NCBI GenBank assembly: GCA_036401335.1
Contig: DASWVC010000255.1
Location: 1-14,730 of the forward strand
Reading direction: 5' to 3'
Length of the DNA stretch: 14,730 nt
From: DASWVC01 sp036401335
GTDB lineage: Bacteria > Verrucomicrobiota > Verrucomicrobiia > Chthoniobacterales > JAFAMB01
Positions 1 through 7,052 of the stretch are shown in pieces. Under the pieces are notes generated by a model. That model made no database searches. It saw only the letters and a list, made by a program, of their open reading frames with translations, and was not told the DNA's origin. The translations under genes and the position numbers were made by a program. Position 1 is the first letter of the stretch; each line of letters opens with the position of its first letter.

Positions 1-790
1 CGAACCCGGGTGACATTTTCTCCAGTTCCGCTGCCGGCACCTTATGGTAATTGCTTTCCGGGTCCCGAAGCTCAACGCGGGTTTTCGAAGCCTGCGCCAG
101 CTTGGTTTCAAGATCTAACACCTGGTCCGCAGCCCGGCCGGCGGTTCCGGCATCGTCTCCGAGCAAGGCAAACATCTTGGCGACGTGCGCCCGATAGGCC
201 GACCGCAACCCAACGGTTTTTTCGTCGGTTTTGAGGTAATAATCGCGGTCCGGCAGGCCCAAACCGCTTTGAGAAAACGTGCCGATCTGGGTTGAACTGT
301 CCCGCTCATCCACGCTTGAGGAGAACGCGAACAAGGGATCAGCGTCGACGAGGTGCAAGCCCGCTACGACTCGGGCCAGGGCCGATGCATCGGAAAGTTT
401 TTGGATTTGCTCAAAATAGGGCTGAAGCGGTTTGGCTCCTTCAGCGTTTACCTGGGCCAAGTCCATTCCACTGGCATAAAATAACCCGAGCTTCTGCCGG
501 GGGCTGCCCGGATCGGCATGGGCCAAGGCGTCCGGGGTGGAGCACGCCTCGAGGATTTCTCTCAAAGTACTGAGGTTGCGCTCGTTTAACTCGATGAAAG
601 AACCCCAACGGCTGTACTCGGGGGGAATGGGGTGCGTTGCGATCCACCCGCCGTTCGCGTATTGAAAAAAGTCGACGCCCGGTTTGGCGGAAAGGTCCAT
701 GGCAGCGGGGTCGATCGGCGGGTCCGCCTCACCGTGGGCGGGAGCGGCGACGGCGAGCAGCAGGCTCGACAAAACAGAGACGAACTTCAT
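1..790 (-). CDS. Secreted M13-family metallopeptidase (neprilysin/PepO-like), N-terminal part, runs off left edge
   Basis: An uninterrupted reading frame of 263 codons reads leftward from ATG at 790 and leaves the window at base 1. Residues 1-20 form a Sec-type signal peptide (short basic start, hydrophobic core, AHG before the mature part). The mature start DLSAKPGVDFFQYANGGW (32-49), then PIPPEYSRWGSF, KLGLFYASGMD (100-110) and the block QSGLGLPDRDYYLK (174-187), are characteristic of the M13 N-terminal domain. M13 enzymes are zinc endopeptidases of roughly 650-700 residues acting on small peptides outside the cytoplasm. The HExxH zinc site lies in the C-terminal half and is beyond the window, so activity cannot be judged. 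An in-frame ATG at 802 would add four residues (MICP); 790 is preferred because it gives the more usual signal-peptide start. No Shine-Dalgarno is seen at either. It lies 62 bases downstream of the GH78 remnant on the same strand. Confidence 0.9.
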   Translation of the reverse strand, partial: MKFVSVLSSLLLAVAAPAHGEADPPIDPAAMDLSAKPGVDFFQYANGGWIATHPIPPEYSRWGSFIELNERNLSTLREILEACSTPDALAHADPGSPRQKLGLFYASGMDLAQVNAEGAKPLQPYFEQIQKLSDASALARVVAGLHLVDADPLFAFSSSVDERDSSTQIGTFSQSGLGLPDRDYYLKTDEKTVGLRSAYRAHVAKMFALLGDDAGTAGRAADQVLDLETKLAQASKTRVELRDPESNYHKVPAAELEKMSPGF

Positions 791-852
791 CGGGCAAATC
801 ATAAGCGCTTCGCCCCGGATCGCAACGGAGGGTGGCAGCACGCCTTGATTGC

Positions 853-2994
853 TTACTTTTTGCGTCCCGCAACTTCAACCGCATGCTTGCCCGGCTTCAA
901 GCCTTGTAAGTAAAGGTAACTCGCTCGTCCATTCGGTTCGTTAGAGGGGCTCACCCCATTGACGGTTTGTCCGTTGTCGCTGAGCAAAGCGCCTTCTGCG
1001 TTGACTGGCACACCGACGCTGGCACAGGTGCCCGCCGGCACACAAACCTCCAACCTGAACCCCTGCGCACCGTTCTGCCAGCTAACTTCGATGGGACCGT
1101 AAGGGGTTGGCACCGTCCCGGCGGCCCAGGAGAGGTCGCCTGGTCGTGGTTCAACCAGCCAGGTCTGGTAACCAGGTTGGACCGGCCGCACCCCCAGCAC
1201 GTACTTCGAAAGCGCGGAGGTCGGGGCTGAACTCCAACCGTGGGCCAAACTGGTCCCCTCGCCCAACCCGGGCGTACCATCCAGCGCTACGTACTCCCAC
1301 GCGCCCCCGCTGTAGTAGGGGCTGCTTTGCCGCATCAGACCCCATTCGTTGCGGATCAGCGCCAACGCTCCCGCCGTGTCTCCGGCCTCGAAACGCGCCC
1401 AGAGCTCAAAACCAGAGGTAAACGGACCTACTTGAACTGACCCCGACGACTGCTGGACCGGAACGGGCCCGGTCGCGTTTGGAGCGGTGGGCGTGCGGTA
1501 AAGGGCCGCGTGCAGCTTCTGGAGCACCGAGGCTTGGTCCGGGACGGCGGTGACCCCGTAGAGGACCGCTTTGGCGTTGCCCAGTTGGTCGGCCACGCCG
1601 CGTTGGGCATCGCTGACATCATACAGGCCGGTGCGGGGATTGAACAACTGGGCATTGATGGCGGTCTTGAGCACGGCGGCCTGGATGGTGAAGCCGGCAG
1701 CCAAGTCTGCCTTGCCTAACGCGTCGGCCAGTTGGGCCGCTTCCTGCAATCCCGCATATTAATGGGCGTTGCTCGACGTGTCCTGGGCGGGTCCGAAACC
1801 TCCGGGGATCAGGTGCGTGACGGGATCGCTCAAACCAGCCAGGAAGGGCATTTCTTTCTCCACGGCAGGCCACTCCTCGCGTACAAACCCCCGGTCAGCA
1901 GTGTAGAGGTAGTAATTGTAGAGCGAAGTGACGAAGTAGATCGAATAGTCCGGAGTGAAGGTGTAACCAGAAAACGGGTTATCGCTGAGCGTGGCGCGCG
2001 GGATCAGTTGCGGGGGCAGAAACCCAGCCGCTTCGCCCAGCGGTACCTTGAAGAATTGTGAGTACGCCCGCAGGGTGTTGGGCTTGCCGATGCCAAGCGC
2101 GTCGTCATTGGACGCGAGCACAAAATGCAATCCGTCACTGGCAGTGGCCCGGACCAGCCACGCCGCCTTGTGCGAGAGCACCTGCACCTGAAAACTGGCG
2201 GTGTAATCCTTCCAGGGAGGCCTCCTCTTGGTAGACGCAGAATTCGTTGCCCGGAGTCACAACCCCGTCCGGCGTCGACGTCCAGGTCGGGGGCAGCGAA
2301 CGGGCCGGCACCTGGTTTAATCAGACGGAGCGGGTACCCAACCCCCAGATGTCATTGAGCGCGGCATCGCTGCAGGAAAAAGATCCCCCGTTGGATGTGT
2401 GCGGCGGGTGGAAGGTCGTGGAGCGGATGCCCACCAGGCGCAACGTAACACTGCCCGGCGCACCTAACTGGAGGGCCTCAAAACGCTCGCCGCCTTGGAT
2501 CAGCCGGTTAGCGATTAGCCCCGGGCGGCGAAGGGGGTAAGCGTCAAGGCGCGCCAAATCGCCCGCTCCCGCGTTGCCCACGAAGGTGACTTCAGGTTGA
2601 GCGATGGCCGGGTCTTCCACCTCTCCAGGTGCAGCGGCATCGCCGTCAGGCAGTAGGTAAGGCTGCGACTCGCTGGAGACGGCTTGCAACTGGGGCGTGC
2701 CGGAAACGCTGACCACCTCAAAAACCGGCACGCCGCCGACGTCGTCCCCGTAGTCAAGGATGATTTGCGGCGCGGGCCCCTGTCCTCCCCACGTCAGGGT
2801 GGCGTAACCTTCGTGGCCTGCAACGAGCGCCTCGGCATTTTGGACGTTGCCGCTGCCACTCACCAGTTTGAGGGGACACAGCAGCGGGCCGGTTTGGCAG
2901 GATTCGAGGTTAAGAGCGTCCGCCCGTGCTGCGGAGGTGCTAAGCGACCACGCGCTGAGCCACAGCGCGGCCGGAAGGTGGAAAGCCTTTTTAT
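853..2994 (-). pseudogene. Decayed GH78 alpha-L-rhamnosidase-type glycoside hydrolase
   Basis: Three colinear pieces read leftward make one GH78-like protein. First is a signal-peptide-like start (KKAFHLPAALWLSAWS, ending in AARA) and a beta-rich N-terminal part with LDYGDDVGGVPVFEV and RLIQGGERFEALQL. The middle has WKDYTASFQVQVL and TPDYSIYFVTSLYNYYLYT. The C-terminal barrel has GGAWEYVALDG, GEGTSLAHGWSSAPT and PGDLSWAAGTVPTPYGPIEVSW. Lesions are visible. There is no start codon: the codon before KKAF is AAT with TAA just upstream, and one missing G at about 2992/2993 would restore ATG. An in-frame TGA lies at 2321-2323 (GTRSV*LNQVPA). A frameshift falls near 2200-2215, between CVYQEEAS and WKDYT. 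An in-frame TAA lies at 1759-1761 (SSNAH*YAGLQEAAQ). The family's catalytic RDR..W.GD block is also missing. Intact homologues remove L-rhamnose from plant and microbial glycans. The natural stop is TAA at 853-855. Confidence 0.88.
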
Positions 2995-3057
2995 TTTAGG
3001 GGGAATTTATAAATGGGGGGATTTCTGGTTACACACCTAAATCCTGCCGCCATAGGA

Positions 3058-3080
3058 AGATTATGTAAATTTTGTAATCT
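3058..3080. promoter_or_regulatory. AT-rich imperfect palindrome upstream of the GH78 remnant
   Basis: Arms AGATTA and TAATCT flank an 11-base AT-rich centre containing AAATTT. It sits about 65 bases upstream of the lost start of the GH78 remnant, in a short AT-rich island (about 2985-3085) within GC-rich surroundings. It could be the remains of a regulator site or of a promoter for that gene. No confident -35/-10 pair could be assigned. Calling it an operator is inference from symmetry and position only. Confidence 0.25.
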
Positions 3081-3110
3081 ACTTTCTTTCGAGGGCCGCC
3101 TAGGCCTGAA

Positions 3111-3141
3111 CAAAAACTGCTCGCGGGGCTTTCACCCGCAG
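3111..3141 (-). terminator. Candidate intrinsic terminator of the rpiB-dhaK-dhaL operon
   Basis: Read on the minus strand, about 28 bases after the dhaL stop, CTGCGGG pairs with CCCGC-G-AG (7 base pairs, one bulged G) around a TGAAAGC loop. CAG and five Ts follow. The orientation and distance suit termination of the operon before the GH78 remnant. The T run is short and begins three bases after the stem, so efficiency is uncertain. Confidence 0.5.
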
Positions 3142-3169
3142 ACTCAACCCAGAGACTTGCAAGGCAGTC

Positions 3170-3805
3170 CTAAGCAGACAGGACGTCCGCGAATGCCTGT
3201 AAAATCAAGGCGCCCGAAGTGGCCCCGGCATCCAGAACGCCGCGGGAGCGTTCGCCCAAGCGGCTGGCCCGGCCGATCTTCGCCACCAGGTCCCGGGTGG
3301 ATTCTTTGCCTTGCTCGGCGGCTTCGGCCATCTGTTTCAATGCCGTGGGCAAGGGGGCGCCTTTTTCGACGGCCGCCTGGTAAGCCTCCTGCGCAGGAAT
3401 AAGGGTGTCCATGATGGTCTTGTCCCCCACCGTGGCTCCGCCTAAATCCTCCAAACCGCTTCGCGCCGCTTGCAGCATTTCACCAAAGATCGGGGCATCC
3501 GTCTCCGGCTTGCCTTTCGCCTTGAGGCTCATCTGGATAAAGAACGTTCCGTAAATGGGCCCCATCGAGCCACCGATCTCCGTCATCAGCGTCTTCCCAA
3601 TCAGGCCCAGGCCTTCGCTGAGCGGGATTTCCTTGTCGCCCAACCGGTCTTTGACCAGGCCGAAGCCTTTGGCCATGTTGATGCCGTGATCGCCGTCGCC
3701 AATCTTGCCGTCGATCTCGCTGAGGTAAGCTTTGTTTTTCTCGATGGTCTCGATGAGCGCCAGCACGACGGGGCGCCCTTGGGCATTGGGGTAGGTAGCG
3801 GCCAT
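3170..3805 (-). CDS. dhaL: Dihydroxyacetone kinase family, nucleotide-binding subunit DhaL
   Basis: This 211-residue protein is the ATP- or ADP-binding half of a split dihydroxyacetone/short-ketose kinase, a cytoplasmic partner of the DhaK encoded just upstream. IDGKIGDGDHGINM (31-44) carries the three magnesium-binding aspartates of the DhaL fold (D32, D37, D39 by position). GGSMGPIYGTFF (78-89), VGDKTIMDTLIPA (127-139) and GRASRLGERSRGVLDAGATS (178-197) are the usual nucleotide-lid and loop motifs. The length fits the all-helical DhaL domain of about 210 residues. A longer in-frame start exists at 3883, but it overlaps the end of dhaK and adds a proline-rich non-homologous stretch, so ATG at 3805 was chosen. 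The bases before it (CCTCC) are the opposite of a ribosome binding site. The gap from dhaK is 31 bases. No DhaM phosphotransfer subunit is seen, so whether it uses ATP directly or a phosphoprotein encoded elsewhere is open. Confidence 0.92.
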   Translation of the reverse strand: MAATYPNAQGRPVVLALIETIEKNKAYLSEIDGKIGDGDHGINMAKGFGLVKDRLGDKEIPLSEGLGLIGKTLMTEIGGSMGPIYGTFFIQMSLKAKGKPETDAPIFGEMLQAARSGLEDLGGATVGDKTIMDTLIPAQEAYQAAVEKGAPLPTALKQMAEAAEQGKESTRDLVAKIGRASRLGERSRGVLDAGATSGALILQAFADVLSA

Positions 3806-3836
3806 GGAGGAATCAGGGGTTAGGGGGTTGGAGAAT

Positions 3837-4862
3837 TCAGGGAGCGAGTTGGGAGAGGCCGGTGCTTTCGGCCTCCAGGTCAATGAGGCGCTTGAGTTCG
3901 TCGTCCACCTTCATCAGCGTGAAGGTAATGCCCATCATCTCCAACGAGGTGAAGTAATTGCCCACGTAGGAGCGGTGAACGTGGATCCCGGCGGCTTTGA
4001 GCAGGTCGTAGGCTTTGCTGAACGCAATGTAAAGTTCCATGACCGGGGTGGCCCCCAACCCGGACACCAGCGCCACCACCTCGTCGCCCGCCGCAAAGGG
4101 CAGGTCCGGCAGGATGTGGTCCATGGCCAGCTGGGCGATCTCGTCGGCGGTTTTCAACTTCGAAACCAGCACCCCCGGCTCCCCGTGGTGGCCGATGCCC
4201 ACTTCCATGGTGCCCGGCTCAATCGAGAAATTGGGTTTGCCGGCGGCGGGGATGGTGCAAGGCGTCAAACCCACCCCGATGCTGCGGGTTTGGTTGATGG
4301 CCTTCTGAGCGACGGCGATGACCTCATCCAACGAGCCGCCCAAGGCCGCCTTGGCCCCGCCCACTTTCCACATCAACACCTCGCCGGCCACCCCGCGCCG
4401 CTTCTGCGGTTCGTCCCGGGGGGCGCTGGCCACGTCGTCATTGGCCACGACGGTTTTCACCTCGATGCCTTCCAGGGCGGCCAACTGTTTGGCCATCTTC
4501 ACATTCATGTTGTCGCCCGCATAATTGCCGTACAGGCAGGCAATGCCGGCGCCTCCGTCGGCCGCTTTGAACGCGTCGAAAAACACCTGGGCGGAAGGCG
4601 AGCTGAACACTTCGCCGACGGCCACCGCATCGCACAGGTTCCGGCCGACGTAGCCGACGAACGCCGGCTTATGGCCCGACCCGCCGCCGGTCACCACCCC
4701 CACCTTGCCCGCAATGGGTGCTTTGGCGTATTTCACCACCCGCGGATTGGCCTCGACCGGTTCCACCAATCCCCGGTGTGCCTTGAAAAACCCTTGAAGC
4801 ATGTCTTCAACGACCCGGTTCGGGTCGTTGACGATGCGCTGCATGGAAGAAGAGGCGGTCAT
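3837..4862 (-). CDS. dhaK: Dihydroxyacetone kinase family, substrate-binding subunit DhaK (possible erythrulose kinase)
   Basis: This 341-residue protein binds the ketose and, with DhaL, phosphorylates it in the cytoplasm. VVTGGGSGHKPAFVGYVG (56-73) is the substrate-loop motif, YGNYAGDNMNVKMA (111-124) carries the conserved aspartate (D117), and MEVGIGHHGEPG (219-230) holds the histidine (H226 by position) that in this family binds the substrate carbonyl covalently as a hemiaminal. All key residues are present and the length is normal for DhaK. The ATG at 4862 overlaps the rpiB stop (ATGA), so the two are probably translationally coupled. Family members act on dihydroxyacetone and also on L- or D-erythrulose. 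Linkage here to an RpiB-type isomerase and an erythritol/threitol-type dehydrogenase favours a tetrulose as substrate, but nothing in the sequence alone fixes it. Confidence 0.93.
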   Translation of the reverse strand: MTASSSMQRIVNDPNRVVEDMLQGFFKAHRGLVEPVEANPRVVKYAKAPIAGKVGVVTGGGSGHKPAFVGYVGRNLCDAVAVGEVFSSPSAQVFFDAFKAADGGAGIACLYGNYAGDNMNVKMAKQLAALEGIEVKTVVANDDVASAPRDEPQKRRGVAGEVLMWKVGGAKAALGGSLDEVIAVAQKAINQTRSIGVGLTPCTIPAAGKPNFSIEPGTMEVGIGHHGEPGVLVSKLKTADEIAQLAMDHILPDLPFAAGDEVVALVSGLGATPVMELYIAFSKAYDLLKAAGIHVHRSYVGNYFTSLEMMGITFTLMKVDDELKRLIDLEAESTGLSQLAP

Positions 4863-5332
4863 CGTGAGGAAACCGGCTTATGGAATTGTGCGTCAATCTG
4901 TTTCATCCGCTCGACTTTCGGGGCCGAGCGGCCGCCCTGGTAATCGGACGCGAGCCAGACATCGACCAACGATTTGGCCAGCTCTTCGCCGACCACCCGG
5001 CCGCCCAAAGCCATGATTTGGCAATCGTTGCTTTTGCGCGAGCGTTCCGTCGAGTAAACGTCGTGGCAGACCGCGGCCCGGATGCCCGGCACTTTGTTAG
5101 CGGTGATGGCCATGCCAATGCCGGTGCCGCACATCAGAATGGCGCGGTCATGTTTGCCGGCCGCGACCGCCTGCGCCACTTCCAGCGCCACGTCGGGGTA
5201 GAGGGCGGAATTCTTTTCCCCGTAATCCTCGACCGGAATGCCTTTGGCTTTGAGGTGTTCGATGAGCTTCGCCTTCAGGTCCAGCGCGGCGTCATCCGCG
5301 CCCAGGGCGATCGGTTTGGCAGGAGCATTCAT
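4859..5332 (-). CDS. rpiB: RpiB/LacAB-family sugar-phosphate isomerase (ribose-5-phosphate or erythrose-4-phosphate isomerase)
   Basis: This 157-residue cytoplasmic isomerase has the family's ALGADDAALDLKAKL N-terminus (an aspartate-rich phosphate/substrate loop), AILMCGTGIGMAITANKVPG (64-83) with the catalytic-base cysteine in CGTG, then GIRAAVCHDVYSTERSRKSND and LGGRVVGEELAKSLVDVWL. Classical members interconvert ribose-5-phosphate and ribulose-5-phosphate. Some catabolic paralogues (EryI of tetritol pathways) convert erythrulose-4-phosphate to D-erythrose-4-phosphate. As the first gene of an operon with dhaK-dhaL it is more likely a pathway-specific isomerase than the housekeeping enzyme. 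ATG at 5332 gives the full conserved N-terminus. No Shine-Dalgarno is seen in AATTAAACGCTT before it. The 5' leader contains a strong hairpin (mirror of the one at 5354-5369). Confidence 0.9.
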   Translation of the reverse strand: MNAPAKPIALGADDAALDLKAKLIEHLKAKGIPVEDYGEKNSALYPDVALEVAQAVAAGKHDRAILMCGTGIGMAITANKVPGIRAAVCHDVYSTERSRKSNDCQIMALGGRVVGEELAKSLVDVWLASDYQGGRSAPKVERMKQIDAQFHKPVSSR

Positions 5333-5353
5333 AAGCGTTTAATTTGACCTTCC

Positions 5354-5381
5354 CGCGACGAAAGTCGCGCTGCTTTTTTTT
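5354..5381 (+). terminator. Terminator-like hairpin pointing along the plus strand, upstream of the transporter operon
   Basis: CGCGAC and GTCGCG form a perfect 6-bp stem closed by a GAAA tetraloop. After CTGC comes a run of eight Ts (5374-5381). This has the layout of an intrinsic terminator for plus-strand transcription, yet no plus-strand gene lies upstream; only the antisense of rpiB-dhaK-dhaL does. On the minus strand the same stem lies about 20 bases before the rpiB start and would be a leader hairpin without a U tract. Confidence 0.5.
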
Positions 5382-5419
5382 CTTCTCCGGAACGGTGTTC
5401 TGCGGAAGCCCGGAGAAGA
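5381..5419. repeat. Perfect 10-bp inverted repeat in the divergent region
   Basis: TCTTCTCCGG (5381-5390) and CCGGAGAAGA (5410-5419) are exact inverted copies around a 19-base spacer. It directly follows the T run of the hairpin at 5354. It could be two operator half-sites, or a stem in the rpiB leader transcript. No function can be assigned from sequence. Confidence 0.6.
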
Positions 5420-5448
5420 CGCACCGGGTGAGGTTCAGGGGGCAAGGA

Positions 5449-5461
5449 TGAAAACGTTTCA
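5449..5461. promoter_or_regulatory. Candidate LacI-family operator
   Basis: TGAAA-ACG-TTTCA has inverted TGAAA/TTTCA arms around an ACG centre (core AAACGTTT), the form typical of LacI-family operators. It lies 115 bases before the start of the binding-protein gene, within the divergent promoter. Twelve bases (ATGAAAACGTTT, 5448-5459) recur at 13780-13791, at the start of the second binding-protein gene. The likely binder is the LacI-family protein encoded at 12516-13553; this is inference. Confidence 0.5.
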
Positions 5462-5480
5462 AAATTCTTGCAGAATTTTG
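5460..5480. promoter_or_regulatory. Perfect 21-bp AT-rich palindrome, possible second operator
   Basis: Arms CAAAATTCT (5460-5468) and AGAATTTTG (5472-5480) match perfectly around TGC. It abuts and slightly overlaps the LacI-type site at 5449-5461. Its length and symmetry suit a dimeric regulator, but the motif was not recognised. In RNA it would form a 9-bp stem with only a 3-base loop, so a DNA site seems more likely. Confidence 0.4.
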
Positions 5481-5539
5481 TTTCCGTCCGCCGTAATCAT
5501 GCTTAAGGTTCGCTGCGTCTTAGCAGAAGTTAATTTCGC

Positions 5540-5560
5540 CTAACCCTTTGTTGGGGTTAG
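5540..5560 (+). other. Short stem in the leader of the binding-protein gene
   Basis: CTAACCC (5540-5546) pairs with GGGTTAG (5554-5560) around TTTGTTG, ending 15 bases before the ATG at 5576. TTAA sequences on both sides could extend the stem across an internal loop. It may affect translation start or be a small operator. Support is structural only. Confidence 0.35.
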
Positions 5561-5575
5561 TTAATCTCCCCCGTT

Positions 5576-6958
5576 ATGAAGAAATGTTCTCCCGGTTTAC
5601 ACCGTGTCGCGGTCGCTTTCTCGGCTGCAATTTTGGCGACGGCGCTCGCGGCGCCCGCCCGAGCTCAGCAGAAATCGTTTGATTGGAAGCAGGCTTCCGG
5701 CAAGAAAATTACCATTGCCTTTAACCAGCATCCTTACGCAGACGCCATCATCCAGCGGTTGCCGCAGTTCAAAGAGCTGACCGGCATCGACGTGCAGTAC
5801 GAGATCACCCCCGAAGAACAGTACTTCGACAAGGTGACCACCAACTTGTCTTCGGCCAGTGGCAATCCAGATGTCTTCATGACAGGCATTTACCAACTTT
5901 GGGATTATGCGAGTGCCAAGCGGATGGAGCCCTTGGACAAGTACCTGAATGATCCCGCCATGACCAACCCGGATTACAATTCCGGCGACATCTTCAAAGG
6001 GGTGTTTGAAGGCGCCAAATGGGATTTGAAACCGTCTTCGGCTGCCGGATCGGGTTCGTTGTACGCGTTGCCGCTCGGTTTCGAGATGAACGTGCTGGTT
6101 TACAACAAGAAATACTTTGATGCCCACGGCTTGAAGCCGCCCACGACCCTTAGCGAAACCGTAGAACTCGCAAAGAAGCTGAAAGGCTGGAACGGACCGG
6201 GTTCCTACGGCATTGCGGTCCGGGGTTCACGCAACTGGGCGACCATCCATCCCGGTTACATGTCTGTCTTCTCAAATGCCGGGGCCAAGGATTTCAAGGT
6301 TGAAGGCGGCAAACTGATGTCGGCCCTCAATGACCCACTGGCGATTTCGGTGACGAAGCAATTTGCCGAAATGATCAAGGACGGCGGGCCTCCAGGCTGG
6401 TCGAATTACACCTGGTACCAATGCGGTGCCGACACCGGTGCGGGCAAAGCGGCGATGATGATGGATGCGGACAGCTTGGCCTATTTCACGGCAACGGGCG
6501 ATGCGCCGGAAGCGAAAAACCTGGCCGTAGCCCCTTTACCGGCCTTCAAGGAAGGCGACAAACAGGGCGCCAACGAATGGGTTTGGGAGATCGCCATGAA
6601 CAGTTCGTCAAAGAGCAAGGAGGCGGCTTGGCTGTTTATCCAGTACTTCACTGGCCCTGAGCATGTGAAGTGGGCGGCAGCGAACGCAAAGCTTATCGAT
6701 CCTCCGCGCCAATCCGCCTGGGAGGACGCGACGTTCAAGCAAAAGGTGGCCGGTGTTCCCGGATTTGTTGAGACCTTTCAAAAACAAATCCCTAACACGA
6801 GCGTGAAGTTCACGCCGCAGCCTTATTTCATCAAGTCCACCACGGATTGGGCGGCAACGCTGCAGAAGATCGTTTTGTCCGGTGAAGACCCGAACACGGC
6901 AATGAAAGACCTGGCCAAGCGCATTGATCGCGACACGACCAAGCTTAAGTTAGATTGA
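5576..6958 (+). CDS. ABC transporter periplasmic solute-binding protein (family 1, sugar/polyol)
   Basis: This 460-residue protein captures a sugar or polyol in the periplasm and delivers it to the permeases encoded next. Residues 1-30 form a Sec signal peptide (MKKCSPGLHR, hydrophobic core, then APARA before QQ). The cysteine at position 4 is not in a lipobox, so a soluble periplasmic protein is expected. KKITIAFNQHPYADAIIQRLPQFKELTGIDVQYE, NPDVFMTGIYQLWDYA, LYALPLGFEMNVLVYNKKYF and KAAMMMDADSLAYF follow the domain order of extracellular solute-binding protein family 1 (MalE/UgpB/SmoE-like). The length is normal. ATG at 5576 gives a complete signal peptide; TCTCCCCCGTT before it has no Shine-Dalgarno. 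It is first in the transport operon, and hairpins follow its stop before the permease genes, as expected for a binding protein made in excess. The ligand is not determined; context suggests a short polyol. Confidence 0.93.
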   Translation: MKKCSPGLHRVAVAFSAAILATALAAPARAQQKSFDWKQASGKKITIAFNQHPYADAIIQRLPQFKELTGIDVQYEITPEEQYFDKVTTNLSSASGNPDVFMTGIYQLWDYASAKRMEPLDKYLNDPAMTNPDYNSGDIFKGVFEGAKWDLKPSSAAGSGSLYALPLGFEMNVLVYNKKYFDAHGLKPPTTLSETVELAKKLKGWNGPGSYGIAVRGSRNWATIHPGYMSVFSNAGAKDFKVEGGKLMSALNDPLAISVTKQFAEMIKDGGPPGWSNYTWYQCGADTGAGKAAMMMDADSLAYFTATGDAPEAKNLAVAPLPAFKEGDKQGANEWVWEIAMNSSSKSKEAAWLFIQYFTGPEHVKWAAANAKLIDPPRQSAWEDATFKQKVAGVPGFVETFQKQIPNTSVKFTPQPYFIKSTTDWAATLQKIVLSGEDPNTAMKDLAKRIDRDTTKLKLD

Positions 6959-6960
6959 TA

Positions 6961-7022
6961 CGCCCGGTAAGGGCGGCTGAGCGGCGGGGCGCCCGTAAAT
7001 GGGCGGGATTGGTTTCCGCCCA
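6961..7022 (+). repeat. Tandem GC-rich hairpins between binding-protein and permease genes
   Basis: The 94-base gap after the binding-protein stop contains two related stem units: CGCCC-GGTAA-GGGCG (6961-6975) and CGCCC-GTAAAT-GGGCG (6990-7005). A further perfect 7-bp stem, TGGGCGG (7000-7006) with CCGCCCA (7016-7022), competes with the second unit. No T run follows, so this is unlikely to be a full terminator. Such intercistronic stems, as between malE and malF, protect the upstream mRNA from 3' decay and reduce expression of the permeases; that role is inferred here. Confidence 0.55.
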
Positions 7023-7052
7023 ACGCACCCTCAGAATGCATCCTTTTGGCTT

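Larger units (their letters stand above)
5333..5575. promoter_or_regulatory. Divergent control region between rpiB and the ABC transporter operon
   Basis: These 243 non-coding bases separate the minus-strand rpiB-dhaK-dhaL operon from the plus-strand transporter operon and must hold both promoters. They are unusually rich in symmetry: a GAAA-loop hairpin at 5354-5369, a 10-bp inverted repeat at 5381-5419, a LacI-type site at 5449-5461, a 21-bp palindrome at 5460-5480 and a short stem at 5540-5560. No -35/-10 pair convincing enough to place was found on either strand. The arrangement suggests coordinated control of transport and catabolism from one region, probably by the LacI-family repressor encoded at 12516. 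Confidence 0.7.

Noticed and set aside
1759..2187. Treating the middle GH78 piece as a separate small gene
   Set aside because: It is in the same frame as the C-terminal piece, separated only by one TAA, and continues upstream without a natural start; it is part of the broken gene.
3804..4943. Long plus-strand open frame (379 codons) antisense to dhaK
   Set aside because: Its translation is rich in H, R, G and A, with no domain, and it mirrors dhaK, whose catalytic motifs are complete. It is a shadow caused by GC-rich codon bias.
4880..5347. Plus-strand open frame antisense to rpiB
   Set aside because: It covers the same bases as an intact RpiB with CGTGIG motif; it has no features of its own.
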